Shown here piece after piece: positions 17,559 to 26,383 of a stretch of 64,000 nt of DNA. A program made the translations under genes and the position numbers. How positions within the stretch are numbered: the stretch's first letter is position 1; each line of letters opens with the position of its first letter. The stretch lies in the NCBI GenBank assembly GCA_963760405.1, contig CAVXCV010000009.1:248001-312000 (forward strand), written 5' to 3'. Origin of the DNA: RYN-230 sp963760405. Lineage in GTDB: Bacteria; Actinomycetota; Actinomycetes; Streptosporangiales; Streptosporangiaceae. A model generated the notes under the pieces. That model searched no databases. It saw only the letters and a program-made list of their open reading frames with translations, and was not told the DNA's origin.

Positions 17559-20453
17559 ATGGCAGGCGTGGACCACGCAGCAGTGACCCAGGCCCTGCGC
17601 GCCGCCGTCCGGGGCGGGGTGGATGATTCCGCCCGGCGGCGCGCCGAGTACTCCAGCGACGCCTCGAACTACCGGGTGGTGCCGCTGGCCGTGGTCTTCC
17701 CGCGGGACACTGGGGACATCCTGGCCGCGGCCGAGGTGGCCCGGCAGGCCGGGATACCGCTGACCACCCGGGGCGGCGGGACCTCGATCGCGGGCAACGC
17801 CGTCGGCCCCGGGATCGTCCTGGACACTTCCCGGCACCTGCGCCGCATCCTGGACCTGGACCCGCAGGGCCGCACCGCCCGGGTCGAGCCCGGCGTGATC
17901 CTGGCCGACCTGCAGGCGGCCGCGCGGCCGCATAGGCTGCGCTTCGGGCCTGATCCGTCCACCCACTCCCGGGCCACGCTCGGCGGGATGATCGGCAACA
18001 ACGCCTGCGGGGCGCACGCGCTCGCCTACGGCCGGACCGCCGACAACGTCCTCGGGCTCGATGTCGTGGACGGCACCGGGCGGCAGTTCACCGCCGGGCG
18101 CGGCCTGGACCCGGTGCCCGGCCTGGACGCCCTGGCCGCGGCGAACCTGGCGGTGCTGCGCACCGAGTTCGGCCGGCTGCGCCGCCAGGTCTCCGGTTAC
18201 TCGCTGGAGCACCTGCTCCCGGAGAACGGCGCCGACCTGGCCAAGGCCCTGGTAGGTACCGAGGGCACCGTGGTCACCATCCTGGCGGCAACGGTCAACC
18301 TCGTCCCGGTGGCTGAGGCGCACGCGCTCGTCGTCCTGGGTTACCCGGATGTGGCCGATGCCGCCGACGCGGTGCCGGCCATCCTGGACCACTCCCCGCT
18401 GGCCATCGAGGGCCTGGACGCCCGCCTGGTCGACGTGGTGCGCCGCCGCCGGGGGGCGGCGCAGGTACCCGGGCTGCCCCCCGGGGACGCCTGGCTGATG
18501 GTGGAGATGGGCGCCGGGTCCACCGCCGAGGCGGTGGCGCTAGGCCAGGCCATGGCGGCGGCGGCAGGCGCGCTGGCCAGCGCGGTGTTCCCAGCCGGGC
18601 CGCAGGCCGCGGCGATCTGGGCCATCCGCGAGGACGGCGCCGGGCTCGGCGGCCGGACCCCCGCGGGCCACCAGGCGTGGCCCGGCTGGGAAGACGCTGC
18701 GGTGCCGCCCCAGAAGCTGGGCGGCTACCTGCGCGAGTTCCGCGCCCTGATGGCGTCCTACCAGCTGGACGGCCTGCTCTACGGGCACTTCGGGGACGGC
18801 TGCATGCACGTCCGGATCGACTTCCCGCTGGACCGGCCGGACGGCACCGGGGTGCTGCGCCAGTTCCTGACCGACGCCGCGCGCCTGGTCACCGCGCACG
18901 GCGGGTCGCTGTCCGGCGAGCACGGCGACGGGCGGGCGCGCAGTGAGCTGCTGCCGTTGATGTACTCACCGGCTGCGCTGGCCGCGTTCGGCGCGTTCAA
19001 GCACCTGCTGGATCCGGGGGACCTGTTCAACCCGGGGGTGCTGGTCCGGCCCCGGCCGCTGGACGCCGACCTGCGGCGGCCGCAGGCCGCGCCGCTGCCC
19101 CGGGCGGGCGGCTTCACCTTCGGCGAGGACGGCGGGAACTTCACCACCGCCGTGCACCGGTGCGTCGGGGTGGCGAAGTGCCGGGCCGATTCCAGCTCGT
19201 CCGGCGGCTTCATGTGCCCGTCCTACCTGGCTACCCGGGACGAGAAGGACTCCACCCGGGGCCGGGCCCGGGTGCTCCAGGAGATGGCCGCGGGCACGCT
19301 GGTGGCCGGCGGCTGGCGGTCGCCCGAGGTTCGGGACGCCCTGGACCTGTGCCTGTCCTGCAAAGCCTGCTCGGCCGACTGCCCGGCCGGGGTGGACATG
19401 GCCCAGTACAAGTCGGAAGTGGCCTACCGCGCCTACCGGCGGCGGCTGCGGCCGCGCAGCCACTACGCGCTCGGCCAGCTGCCGCGCTGGTCCCGCTGGG
19501 CCGGCCTGGCCCCGCGGCTGGTGAACGCCATGCTCGGGCTGCGCCCGGTGGCCGCCGCGGTGCTGGCCGCGGGCGGGATGGACGCCCGGCGCGCCATCCC
19601 GCCGTTCGCCCCGGTGCCGTTCCGCCGGTGGCGTGCCCGGCACGCGGGCGCGGCGCTGGCCAGCCCCGCGTCCGCGGTCGCGGTCGCGGTCGCGGGGCCA
19701 GCACTACCGGCCGCCGCGCCTCGCCCGGTCCTGCTCTGGGCCGACTCGTTCAGTGACGCCTTCGACCCGGGCGTGCCCCAGGCCGCGCTGGCCGTGCTGC
19801 GGGCCGCGGGCTACCAGGTGATCATCCCGTCCGCTGCCGCGTGCTGCGGCCTGACCTGGATCTCCACCGGGCAGCTGGACGGGGCGCGGCGCCGCCTGCG
19901 GCGGCTGCTGGACGTGCTGGGCCCGTACGCCGACGCGGGCACTCCCATCGTCGGACTGGAGCCGTCCTGCACCGCGGTACTCCGCTCCGACCTGCCCGAC
20001 CTGTTCCCCGGCGATCCCCGGGCGGCCGCGGTGGCCCGCGCCACCCGGACCCTGGCCGAGCTGCTCACCGCCCCGCCGCCGGTGGGCCCGGGGCCACAGT
20101 GGGCCCCGCCGTCGCTGGCCGGGCTGGAGATCATCGCCCAGCCGCACTGCCACCACCACTCGGTCCTGGGCTACCACCCCGACCGCGCGCTGCTGGCCCA
20201 GGCCGGGGCGCAGGTCACCGCGCTGGCGGGGTGTTGCGGTCTGGCCGGCAACTTCGGCATGGAAAAAGGCCACTACGAGGTGTCCGTCAAGGTGGCCGAG
20301 GCCGCGCTGCTGCCCGCGCTGCGCAGCGCCCCGCCCGGGTCAGCCTTCCTGGCCGACGGCTTCTCCTGCCGCACCCAGGCCAGCCAGCTAGCCGGCGTCC
20401 AGGGCCAGCACCTCGCCGAAATCCTCGCCGCCCACCTCCCCCCCAACACCTAA
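17559..20453 (+). CDS. FAD- and Fe-S-binding oxidoreductase (D-lactate/2-hydroxyacid dehydrogenase type)
   Basis: 964 residues, fusing the GlcD-like flavin part to the GlcF-like iron-sulfur part. The PCMH FAD domain shows 'TTRGGGTSIAGNAVGPG' and 'TLGGMIGNNACGAHALAYG', and the FAD-oxidase C domain shows 'GHFGDGCMHVRIDFPLD' and 'GEHGDGRARSE'. The ferredoxin-type segment has 'CLSCKACSADCPAGVD', and two CCG domains have 'AACCGLTW' and 'AGCCGLAGNFGMEKGHY'. This architecture matches respiratory D-lactate or D-2-hydroxyglutarate dehydrogenases such as YdiJ, which pass electrons to quinone. Exact substrate is not determinable. The frame is intact throughout. Confidence 0.9.
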   Translation: MAGVDHAAVTQALRAAVRGGVDDSARRRAEYSSDASNYRVVPLAVVFPRDTGDILAAAEVARQAGIPLTTRGGGTSIAGNAVGPGIVLDTSRHLRRILDLDPQGRTARVEPGVILADLQAAARPHRLRFGPDPSTHSRATLGGMIGNNACGAHALAYGRTADNVLGLDVVDGTGRQFTAGRGLDPVPGLDALAAANLAVLRTEFGRLRRQVSGYSLEHLLPENGADLAKALVGTEGTVVTILAATVNLVPVAEAHALVVLGYPDVADAADAVPAILDHSPLAIEGLDARLVDVVRRRRGAAQVPGLPPGDAWLMVEMGAGSTAEAVALGQAMAAAAGALASAVFPAGPQAAAIWAIREDGAGLGGRTPAGHQAWPGWEDAAVPPQKLGGYLREFRALMASYQLDGLLYGHFGDGCMHVRIDFPLDRPDGTGVLRQFLTDAARLVTAHGGSLSGEHGDGRARSELLPLMYSPAALAAFGAFKHLLDPGDLFNPGVLVRPRPLDADLRRPQAAPLPRAGGFTFGEDGGNFTTAVHRCVGVAKCRADSSSSGGFMCPSYLATRDEKDSTRGRARVLQEMAAGTLVAGGWRSPEVRDALDLCLSCKACSADCPAGVDMAQYKSEVAYRAYRRRLRPRSHYALGQLPRWSRWAGLAPRLVNAMLGLRPVAAAVLAAGGMDARRAIPPFAPVPFRRWRARHAGAALASPASAVAVAVAGPALPAAAPRPVLLWADSFSDAFDPGVPQAALAVLRAAGYQVIIPSAAACCGLTWISTGQLDGARRRLRRLLDVLGPYADAGTPIVGLEPSCTAVLRSDLPDLFPGDPRAAAVARATRTLAELLTAPPPVGPGPQWAPPSLAGLEIIAQPHCHHHSVLGYHPDRALLAQAGAQVTALAGCCGLAGNFGMEKGHYEVSVKVAEAALLPALRSAPPGSAFLADGFSCRTQASQLAGVQGQHLAEILAAHLPPNT

Positions 20454-20719
20454 CCCCACCCCGCCGCCCCACCCCGCTGTCCCCGTCCCCCCGTCCTCGG
20501 CCCCTCCGCCCGTCCCCGCTGTCCCCGTCCCCGTCGGCCCCGTCCCCGTCGGCCCCGTCCCCACGTCGGCCCCGTCCCCCCGGGATCCTCGGCCCTCCGC
20601 CCCGTCCCCGCCGCGCTGTCGCCGGCCCCGCGCTGTCCCCGCCGTCGCCGGCCCCGCGCCGTCCTCGGCCCCCCGCCGTCGCCAGCCCCGCCCGCCGCCT
20701 CCGCTAGCGACTGCGCCGA
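20454..20719. repeat. C-rich low-complexity intergenic stretch
   Basis: The stretch directly after the FAD oxidase stop is strand-biased: the plus strand is largely runs of CCCC separated by G, T or TCGG, in irregular repeats of CCCCGTCGGC and CCCCGTCC type. No plausible gene is present; open frames here are by-products of skewed composition. Such G-rich/C-rich asymmetry can form G-quadruplexes on the minus strand. Confidence 0.7.
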
Positions 20720-20769
20720 TTAGCAGTTCGAATTTTTGCCCCTGGGAGGGCAAAAATTCGAACTGCTAA
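20720..20769. terminator. Perfect 22-bp-arm hairpin between convergent genes
   Basis: Arms at 20720-20741 and 20748-20769 are exact reverse complements over 22 bp, with the six-base loop CTGGGA. The stem is GC-rich next to the loop and AT-rich in the middle (A5/T5 runs, TTCGAA). It sits between the FAD oxidase (plus) and the TetR gene (minus), the place for a bidirectional terminator. Its length and perfection are unusual for an actinomycete terminator. Confidence 0.7.
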
Positions 20770-20845
20770 CGCTTGGCGCCCTCGGGGGGGCTGGTCGGGG
20801 GTCGGCGGCGGTTGATCATTTCGCCGGGAGGAGGGTGGACGGCGG

Positions 20846-21685
20846 TCAGCTGTCGCGCCAGCGCCAGTTCAGCTCGCCGGGCTGCGGGGCAGGGCCGGGG
20901 AGTGCTGCCCCGGCTGCTGGGCCGGACGCTGCTGGGCCGGGCTGGCCCTGGCCGGTGCCGCAGGCCAGGCCGTCGAGCAGCAGGCGCAGGTAACGTCGGC
21001 GCAGTTCCCTTGTCCGGTCCGGGTCGGGGACGCGGACCGCGGCACACATCTCCAGCACCATCCCGATGTCCTCGGCGACCACGTCGGCGCGCAGTCGCCC
21101 GGCGGCGCCCGCCCGGTCAGCCAGGCCCGCCGCCAGTTCGTTGGCGCGCTGCGCGTCCGCGTGCATCTCCGGGGTCGGCGTGAACGTGCCCGCCAGGTGC
21201 ACGGTCAGCGAGTGCACGTCGGCTTCGACGATCCGTTCCAGGAAGCCGCTGAACGCCCGCCCGGCATCCGGGTCGGCGGCAGCCGCCTCGGCCTCGGCGA
21301 TGAACCGGCGCAGCCCGTCGTGACACAGCCTGCGGAGCAGGTCTTCCTTGCTGGGATACCGGCGGTAGAGCGCGCTGATACCCACGCCGGCCTGCTCGGC
21401 GACCGCGGCGACCGGGGCTTTCGGGTCGCGCAGGAACACATCCCGGGCGGCGGTGAGGATCACTTCGTCGTTCCGGCGCGCCTGGCCCCGCCGCCCCGCC
21501 ATCCCGCTCCCAGCCCCGCCGGTGCCGGCCATCCCGCTCCCAGCCTCGCTGGTGCCGGCCATCCCGCGGCCGGCCGGAAGTGGCTCGTCAGCGCGTCCGG
21601 CTTGTGCGCCAGTGCCCTGCCCGGCCCCGGCCGCGCCAGCGGACCGGTCGGCGCCCGCCCCGGCTGTTCCCAGCGTCGATGCCAT
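20846..21685 (-). CDS. TetR-family repressor with repeat-rich N-terminal extension
   Basis: 279 residues from ATG 21685. The first ~65 residues are Ala/Gly-rich and contain repeats 'SGMAGTGGAGSGMAG', encoded by ~30-bp tandem repeats. Then comes the DNA-binding domain: 'ILTAARDVFLRDPKAPVAAV' and the helix-turn-helix 'AEQAGVGISALYRRYPSKED'. The C-terminal ligand domain follows, with a Pro/Gly-rich tail. It is divergent from an epoxide hydrolase, and the gap between them holds two copies of a palindrome that are probably its operators. It likely represses both genes and is released by an epoxide or related lipophilic ligand (inferred). Confidence 0.87.
   Translation of the reverse strand: MASTLGTAGAGADRSAGAAGAGQGTGAQAGRADEPLPAGRGMAGTSEAGSGMAGTGGAGSGMAGRRGQARRNDEVILTAARDVFLRDPKAPVAAVAEQAGVGISALYRRYPSKEDLLRRLCHDGLRRFIAEAEAAAADPDAGRAFSGFLERIVEADVHSLTVHLAGTFTPTPEMHADAQRANELAAGLADRAGAAGRLRADVVAEDIGMVLEMCAAVRVPDPDRTRELRRRYLRLLLDGLACGTGQGQPGPAASGPAAGAALPGPAPQPGELNWRWRDS
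21498..21567 (-). repeat. 30-bp tandem repeat in TetR 5' coding region
   Basis: About two and a third copies of a 30-bp unit containing GCCATCCCGCTCCCAGCC on the plus strand. On the coding strand it encodes Gly-Ser-Gly-Met-Ala-Gly-type decapeptides in the disordered N-terminus. Unit length is a multiple of three, so copy changes would keep the frame. Confidence 0.7.
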
Positions 21686-21703
21686 GACGCGCACGCTACC
21701 ACT

Positions 21704-21719
21704 GGAACGGATCATTCCG
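21704..21719. promoter_or_regulatory. TetR operator copy 1 (GGAAC-N5-ATTCCG)
   Basis: The sequence GGAACGGATCATTCCG is an imperfect palindrome (GGAA...TTCC) 19 bases upstream of the TetR start codon. The same motif recurs at 21736. Location and duplication point to autoregulatory binding by the adjacent TetR protein. Confidence 0.65.
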
Positions 21720-21735
21720 CTCTGTTACAATTAAC

Positions 21736-21751
21736 GGAACAGAGCATTCCG
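21736..21751. promoter_or_regulatory. TetR operator copy 2 (GGAAC-N5-ATTCCG)
   Basis: GGAACAGAGCATTCCG matches copy 1 at 11 fixed positions, with the same spacing. It lies 16 bases upstream of the epoxide hydrolase start, next to its ribosome-binding site, so binding would block that gene. The two copies are 32 bp apart start to start, close to three helical turns, which favours binding on one face of the DNA. Confidence 0.65.
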
Positions 21752-21767
21752 TTCCGAAGGAGTTGTG

Positions 21768-22925
21768 ATGGCTAGTACCGACATCCGCCCGTACCGCGTC
21801 GAGATCCCGCAGGCCGCCCTCGATGACCTGGCGGACCGGCTGCGCCGCGCGCTCTGGCCGGATGAGCTGCCGGGCACCGGCGGTCACTACGGCATGACCA
21901 GCGCGCGGGTCCAGGACCTGGCCGGCTACTGGCGGGACGGGTTCGACTGGCGGGCGGTCGAGTCCCGGCTGAACTCCTATCCGCAGTTCGTCACCGAGAT
22001 CGACGGCGAGGACATCCACTTCCTGCACATCCGGTCCGCCCAGGCCGGCGCGACCCCGCTGGTGCTGACCCATGGCTGGCCCGGCTCGGTGATCGAGTAC
22101 CTGGACCTCATCGCACCGCTCACCGCGCCGGAGGACACCGGCACACCCGCGTTCCACCTGGTCATCCCGTCGCTGCCCGGCTTCGGGTGCTCCGGCCCGA
22201 CCCGCAGCCCCGGCTGGGACCGCTACCGGACCGCCCGGGCCTGGGCCGAGCTGATGCGCCGCCTCGGCTACGACCGGTACGGCGCGGTCGGCAACGACGC
22301 CGGCTCGATGATCTCCCCGGAGCTCGGCCGCATCGACGCCGAGCACGTCATCGGCGTGCACGTGACCCAGCTGTTCTCGTTCCCGTCCGGTGACCCCGCC
22401 GAGTTCGCCGGGCTGAGCGAGGCCGACCAGGCCGCGCTGGCGCACCTGAAGTGGTTCTACGACACCATGTTCTCGTTCAATACGCTGCACAGTCAGCAGC
22501 CGCAGACGCTGGCGTTCGCGCTCGCGGACTCGCCGGTGGGGCTGCTCGGCTGGAACGCCCAGTTGTTCGGGGAGAGCCTGGACCGCGACTTCATCCTGGC
22601 CAACGTGGCGCTGTACTGGCTCACCGGCACCTCAGCGTCGTCGATCCGGTTCTATTACGAGGACGCGCACACCAGCGAGCATCCCGGGGGCCCGACCACC
22701 GTGCCGACCGGCCTGGCCATGTTCGGCGGCGACTTCCAGTCGATCCGGCCCTTCGCCGACCGCGACCACGCGAACATCGTCAGCTGGAACTCCTATCCGC
22801 CGGCCGGGCCGGTGCCGGGGCAGCCCGGACCCGGCCCCCGGGATGCTGGCGGCCATTACGCCGCGCACGAGGCCACCGCCGACCTGGCCACCGACATCCA
22901 GCAGTTCTTCGCCAAGCTCAGCTAA
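21768..22925 (+). CDS. Epoxide hydrolase (EHN domain, alpha/beta fold)
   Basis: 385 residues. The N-terminal EHN domain covers about residues 1-110 ('RPYRVEIPQAALDDLADRL'), followed by the alpha/beta hydrolase core. The oxyanion motif is 'LTHGWPGSVIEY', the nucleophile Asp lies in 'AVGNDAGSMISPELG', the lid carries Tyr residues, and the base is probably His in 'GGHYAAHEATAD'. Microsomal-type epoxide hydrolases add water to epoxides to give diols. ATG 21768 follows GAAGGAG. It is divergently paired with, and probably repressed by, the TetR protein. Confidence 0.9.
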   Translation: MASTDIRPYRVEIPQAALDDLADRLRRALWPDELPGTGGHYGMTSARVQDLAGYWRDGFDWRAVESRLNSYPQFVTEIDGEDIHFLHIRSAQAGATPLVLTHGWPGSVIEYLDLIAPLTAPEDTGTPAFHLVIPSLPGFGCSGPTRSPGWDRYRTARAWAELMRRLGYDRYGAVGNDAGSMISPELGRIDAEHVIGVHVTQLFSFPSGDPAEFAGLSEADQAALAHLKWFYDTMFSFNTLHSQQPQTLAFALADSPVGLLGWNAQLFGESLDRDFILANVALYWLTGTSASSIRFYYEDAHTSEHPGGPTTVPTGLAMFGGDFQSIRPFADRDHANIVSWNSYPPAGPVPGQPGPGPRDAGGHYAAHEATADLATDIQQFFAKLS

Positions 22926-23059
22926 CCTCCAGCCTGGCCGGCCAGCAGCCCGGTCGGCCAGCAGCCCGGCCGCGCCCCGGAAGGCGGGGATCCTGCCCCG
23001 CTTCCTGCTGCACCGGCCCGGTCATTATCCAGGCACGTACCTGATCCAGGGACACGCGC

Positions 23060-24274
23060 TCATCGTGGGCCGGTGCGGGGGCGCCACAGCTGGCCCGGCC
23101 GGTCCGCCCGGTCCCGCAGCATGATCAGGGTGCCCAGGCAGATGGCGGACAGGAGGGCGAACGGGACCAGGTCGGAGGTGGCCTGGGCCAGCGTCCCGCC
23201 AGCCCCGGCGCCGATGGCCTGGCCGCTGGCCCAGGCCAGGTTGCCGAGCCCGAAGGCCAGGCCCTGGTGCAGGTGCTGCCGCTGGCCGCCTGCGCTGAGC
23301 AGTGCGGTCGCCGGGGTGAACAGCACGCCGTACCCGGCCAGCCCGACGATCAGCAGGCCCATCAGCACCGGCGCGGGCGCCAGCAACGGCACCAGGATGC
23401 TGACCACTACCGCCACGGTCAGCGAGATCCGGATGGGCAGCAACTCGCCGCGCCGGTCGGACAACCGCCCGGCCAGCGGGGAGAGCCCGGACTCGATCGC
23501 GGCGGCGGCCAGGAAGGTAGCCGCGATGGCCACGGCGCTGGCGCCCAGCCGGGCCAGCCGCAGCGGGGCCAGCACGTCGACCACCCCGTAGGACAGGCCG
23601 GCCAGCAGGTACAGCCACATGCCCACGGCGATCTGCCGGTCCCGGACCGCGGGCAGTGCGGCGCGCAGCCCTTGCGGCTCGGAGCGCTGTGGCGGCGGTA
23701 CCAGGAAGGCCGCCACCATCAGAACCGCGCCGATCACCGCGGCCGCGGCAAAGGCCGGCCCGGTGCCCACCTGGCCGGCCACAGCCCCGACGACCGGGCC
23801 GAACAACGCCCCGAGCACCGCGGCGCCCATCGCGGTGCCGAGCAGTTCACCTCGCCGCTGCGCGGGAGCGGCCGCGGCCAGCCAGGCCAGTCCAGCGGCC
23901 CAGGTGCACGCCCCGCCCAGGCCCTGCACCAGGCGGGCGGCGTCCAGCACCGCGGGGACCGAGGCGAAGCCGAAGACCAGCGTGGACACGCTCATCAGGG
24001 CCAGGCCGAGCAGCACCACCCGCCGGTCGCCAAGCCGGGCGGTGAGCAGCCCGGCGGGCAGCGCGCCGATCAGCGTGCCGAGCGGGTAGCAGGCGACCAG
24101 GAGCCCCGCCGCCGCCTTGGACAAGTGCGCGACGTGCACGTAATGCGGCAGCAACGGGGTCAGCGCGGTGAAGAACATGGTGTCCACGCCCACCAGCGCG
24201 CAGGCGAACCCGAGCAGCATGCGCAGCCGCGGGGACAGCCGGGGCCGGGCGGCAGCCGGGGGAGCGGAGGTCAT
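23060..24274 (-). CDS. MFS transporter, 12-helix
   Basis: 404 residues with twelve predicted membrane helices. Motif A is visible as 'GLLTARLGDRRVVLLGLALM' and again after helix 7 as 'GRLSDRRGELLPIR'. The basic tail ends 'RPRTGPR'. It resembles actinobacterial sugar or drug efflux members of MFS_1. It is convergent with the epoxide hydrolase and could export its products, but there is no direct evidence. The start ATG 24274 agrees with a cytoplasmic N-terminus before helix 1. Confidence 0.88.
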   Translation of the reverse strand: MTSAPPAAARPRLSPRLRMLLGFACALVGVDTMFFTALTPLLPHYVHVAHLSKAAAGLLVACYPLGTLIGALPAGLLTARLGDRRVVLLGLALMSVSTLVFGFASVPAVLDAARLVQGLGGACTWAAGLAWLAAAAPAQRRGELLGTAMGAAVLGALFGPVVGAVAGQVGTGPAFAAAAVIGAVLMVAAFLVPPPQRSEPQGLRAALPAVRDRQIAVGMWLYLLAGLSYGVVDVLAPLRLARLGASAVAIAATFLAAAAIESGLSPLAGRLSDRRGELLPIRISLTVAVVVSILVPLLAPAPVLMGLLIVGLAGYGVLFTPATALLSAGGQRQHLHQGLAFGLGNLAWASGQAIGAGAGGTLAQATSDLVPFALLSAICLGTLIMLRDRADRPGQLWRPRTGPR

Positions 24275-24366
24275 GCCACCTTCATGCCGTGCCCACGCTA
24301 TCTGTCCGTCCTGCCGCGCCAGTGCGGCGAAAGCTGCGGCCTCCCGGATCCGGACTGTACCGTCAG

Positions 24367-25405
24367 TCAGCCCTCGGTGGCCAGCTCATTAAGCCACTGC
24401 TGGCTGGCCCGGGCTACCCGGGGCGGAACCGATAGCTCCCCGAGCAGGTCGCTGGCGGCCGCCATTTCGTGGGCGCGGCGGGTCGCGTGCCGGTAGCTGC
24501 CCTCTTCCAGCCGGGCCAGCGTGCCACTGTCCATGGCGGCCAGTTCCGCGGTGATGTGCTCGCGCAGCCAGTCCTCGCAGCCCGCCGCCCGGGCCGCGAG
24601 CAGCGCCTCGATCACCGCCGCGGCCAGGCCCTTGTAGAACACGCTGCGCAGCAGCTTCCGGGTGGCCGCGGCGCCAGCCGGGCCGGCCAGCACCTCGATG
24701 GTGCCGCCGCAGCCGCTGAGCATGCCGCGCACCGCCTCGGCGGCCAGCCCGGACACCACCATGGGTACCCCGGACCCGCGGCCGGGCACCGGCGCCATGA
24801 TGGCGATGTCCGCGAACGCCACCCCGGCCTGCGCCGCCGTCGCGGCCAGCCGCTGCTTCAGGCCCGCCGTGCCGGTGTTCGCGTCGGCGTACACCGCCCG
24901 CGCCGGCAGGCCGGGGAGGGCCTGGCGCAGCGCGGTCTCGGCCTCCCCGGCCGTGGTCAGGCTCAGCACCAGGTCGGCGCCGCGGCACGCGTCGGCGTCG
25001 TCGGCCGCTGCGCCCACCCCGGCCGGCGCGGGTACGACCGGGTCGAAGCCGCGGACCCGGGCGCCCGCCGCGGCCAGGCCGAGCGCGATCTCCCGCCCGG
25101 CCTCGCCCAGCCCGAGCACAGCGACGGTCAGGCCGGATCTGGGCCGCCTGCGCGTCAGCCGCCTGCGCCTCGGCCGCCTGCGCGTCAGCCGCCTGCGCCT
25201 CGGCCGCCTGCGCCTCGGCCGCCTGCGCGTCAGCCGCCTGCGCCTCGGCCGCCTGCGCCTCGGCCGCCTGCGCGTCAGCCGCCTGCGCCTCGGCCGCCTG
25301 CGCCTCGGCCGCCTGCGCGTCAGCCGCCTGCGCCTCGGCCGCCTGCGCCTCGGCCGCCTGCGTCCCAGCTACCGCGGTCTGGCCCGCCCCCGCCGCCACC
25401 CTCAT
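24367..25405 (-). CDS. NAD(P)-binding DUF1932 dehydrogenase with Ala/Gln repeat N-terminus (frame break near 25141)
   Basis: A 6-phosphogluconate/3-hydroxyisobutyrate dehydrogenase-like protein. The Rossmann start is 'VAVLGLGEAGREIALGL', the mid-region 'DIAIMAPVPGRGSGVPMVVSG' follows, and a C-terminal DUF1932 helical domain contains the catalytic-type Lys in 'ATRKLLRSVFYKG'. The native start is ATG 25405, which overlaps the stop of the dioxygenase gene (ATGA). This frame encodes 'RVAAGAGQTAVAGTQ', then fourteen AAEAQ/AADAQ pentapeptides. One extra base in the GGG run at 25141-25143 separates it from the Rossmann frame. Such repeats should form one long Ala-rich helix. Likely works with the extradiol dioxygenase. 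Confidence 0.8.
25143..25362 (-). repeat. 15-bp tandem repeat (about 14 units), coding for AA[E/D]AQ
   Basis: Fourteen 15-bp units of the form GCCGCCTGCGC(C/G)TC(G/A)(G/C) on the plus strand. Variants follow a higher-order E-E-D pattern repeated four times, then E-D, i.e. a 45-bp superunit, pointing to recent expansion by duplication of three units. It is in frame with the upstream ATG 25405, so it is coding in origin. Confidence 0.95.
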
Positions 25406-26376
25406 GTCCCGGCCGGACCGGCCGTGTCCACCGGTGGCGTGCCGTGGGTATGGAACGTGTCGATCGTTTTCAGGCCCCAGGCCTGGCCCTTGGCGCGTTC
25501 CGCCCGCGACCACGAGATCGGGCGCCAGTCGGGCGCGAGCACCAGCCGCGCGCCAGCGTTGCAGAGTTCGATCCGGTTGCCGCCTGGCTCCCAGATATAG
25601 AGGAAGAACGTCTGCTGGATGGCGTGCTTGTGCGGGCCGGTCTCGATGTGGATCCCGGCCTCCAGCATCACGTCGGCCGCCCGCAGGATGTCCTCGCGCT
25701 GGTCGGTGGCGAACGCGACGTGATGCAGCCGCCCGGTGGCCCCGGTCCAGTCGCTGGTGTAGACGAGGTCGTAGCTCTTGTCGGCCACGTGGTACCAGAC
25801 CGCCGACGGGACCCCGTCGTCGAGCACGATCTGCTCGGTGAGCTGGGCGCCGAGCACGTCGGGGAGGAACCGGGTGACCGCCGGGATGTCCGCGGCGAGG
25901 TAATTCACGTGATCGAGCCGCCGCACGTTGGCGCCCCGGCCGGGGAACGGCGCCGCCTGGTTCTTCAGCGCCGGGCGCTGCCCCTCCGGGGCGGCGTACC
26001 ACTCGGTGTCCCAGTAGATGCCGAGCTCGTGCCCGTCGCTGTCGGTGAACCGGTAGGTCGGGCCGATGCCTTGCTCGCCCTCGGCCCAGCCGAGGCCGTG
26101 GCCGCTCGCCTCGATCGCGGCCACCCGGCGGGCCAGCGCGTCCGGGCCCGCCGCGCGCAGCCAGGTCCGGCCGATGCCGGACGCGGCGGCCTCGGTGACG
26201 CAGACCGTGAACCGCTCGTAGTCATCCCAGGTGCGCAGGTAGACATGGTTCCCGGTGCGGGCTACCTCGGACAGGCCGAGCAGCCGGACGAAGAAATCCA
26301 CCGTCTGCTCGGGTACCTGGGTGTACAGCTGCACCGCGGACACGTGGGCCACGTCGCGGCAACGCTCGGGGGCCAT
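25402..26376 (-). CDS. Catechol 2,3-dioxygenase-like extradiol dioxygenase (VOC fold)
   Basis: 324 residues, type I extradiol ring-cleaving dioxygenase, which opens catechols next to the diol (meta cleavage) using Fe(II). The C-terminal domain carries the metal triad: His in 'RRLDHVNYLAADI', His in 'GRLHHVAFATDQ' and Glu in 'GGNRIELCNAG'. The active-site His/Tyr region 'YIWEPGG' is also present. The N-terminal domain is the non-catalytic VOC repeat ('VSAVQLYTQVPEQTVDFFV'). It lies downstream of a GntR regulator and overlaps the DUF1932 gene by four bases, so the three form an aromatic-catabolism operon. Exact substrate unknown. Confidence 0.9.
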   Translation of the reverse strand: MAPERCRDVAHVSAVQLYTQVPEQTVDFFVRLLGLSEVARTGNHVYLRTWDDYERFTVCVTEAAASGIGRTWLRAAGPDALARRVAAIEASGHGLGWAEGEQGIGPTYRFTDSDGHELGIYWDTEWYAAPEGQRPALKNQAAPFPGRGANVRRLDHVNYLAADIPAVTRFLPDVLGAQLTEQIVLDDGVPSAVWYHVADKSYDLVYTSDWTGATGRLHHVAFATDQREDILRAADVMLEAGIHIETGPHKHAIQQTFFLYIWEPGGNRIELCNAGARLVLAPDWRPISWSRAERAKGQAWGLKTIDTFHTHGTPPVDTAGPAGT

Positions 26377-26383
26377 CTCATCC

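Noticed and set aside
17532..20273. Several long minus-strand frames under the FAD oxidase
   Set aside because: The FAD/Fe-S oxidase on the plus strand is intact over 964 codons with all motifs; the opposite frames have no similarity.
20720..20769. tRNA-like T-loop (TTCGAAT) in the palindrome
   Set aside because: The sequence is only a symmetric hairpin; no acceptor, D or anticodon stems can be formed around it.
25143..25362. Regular repeats as a possible CRISPR array
   Set aside because: Units are contiguous with no spacers and are in frame with a coding start; they encode a pentapeptide repeat.
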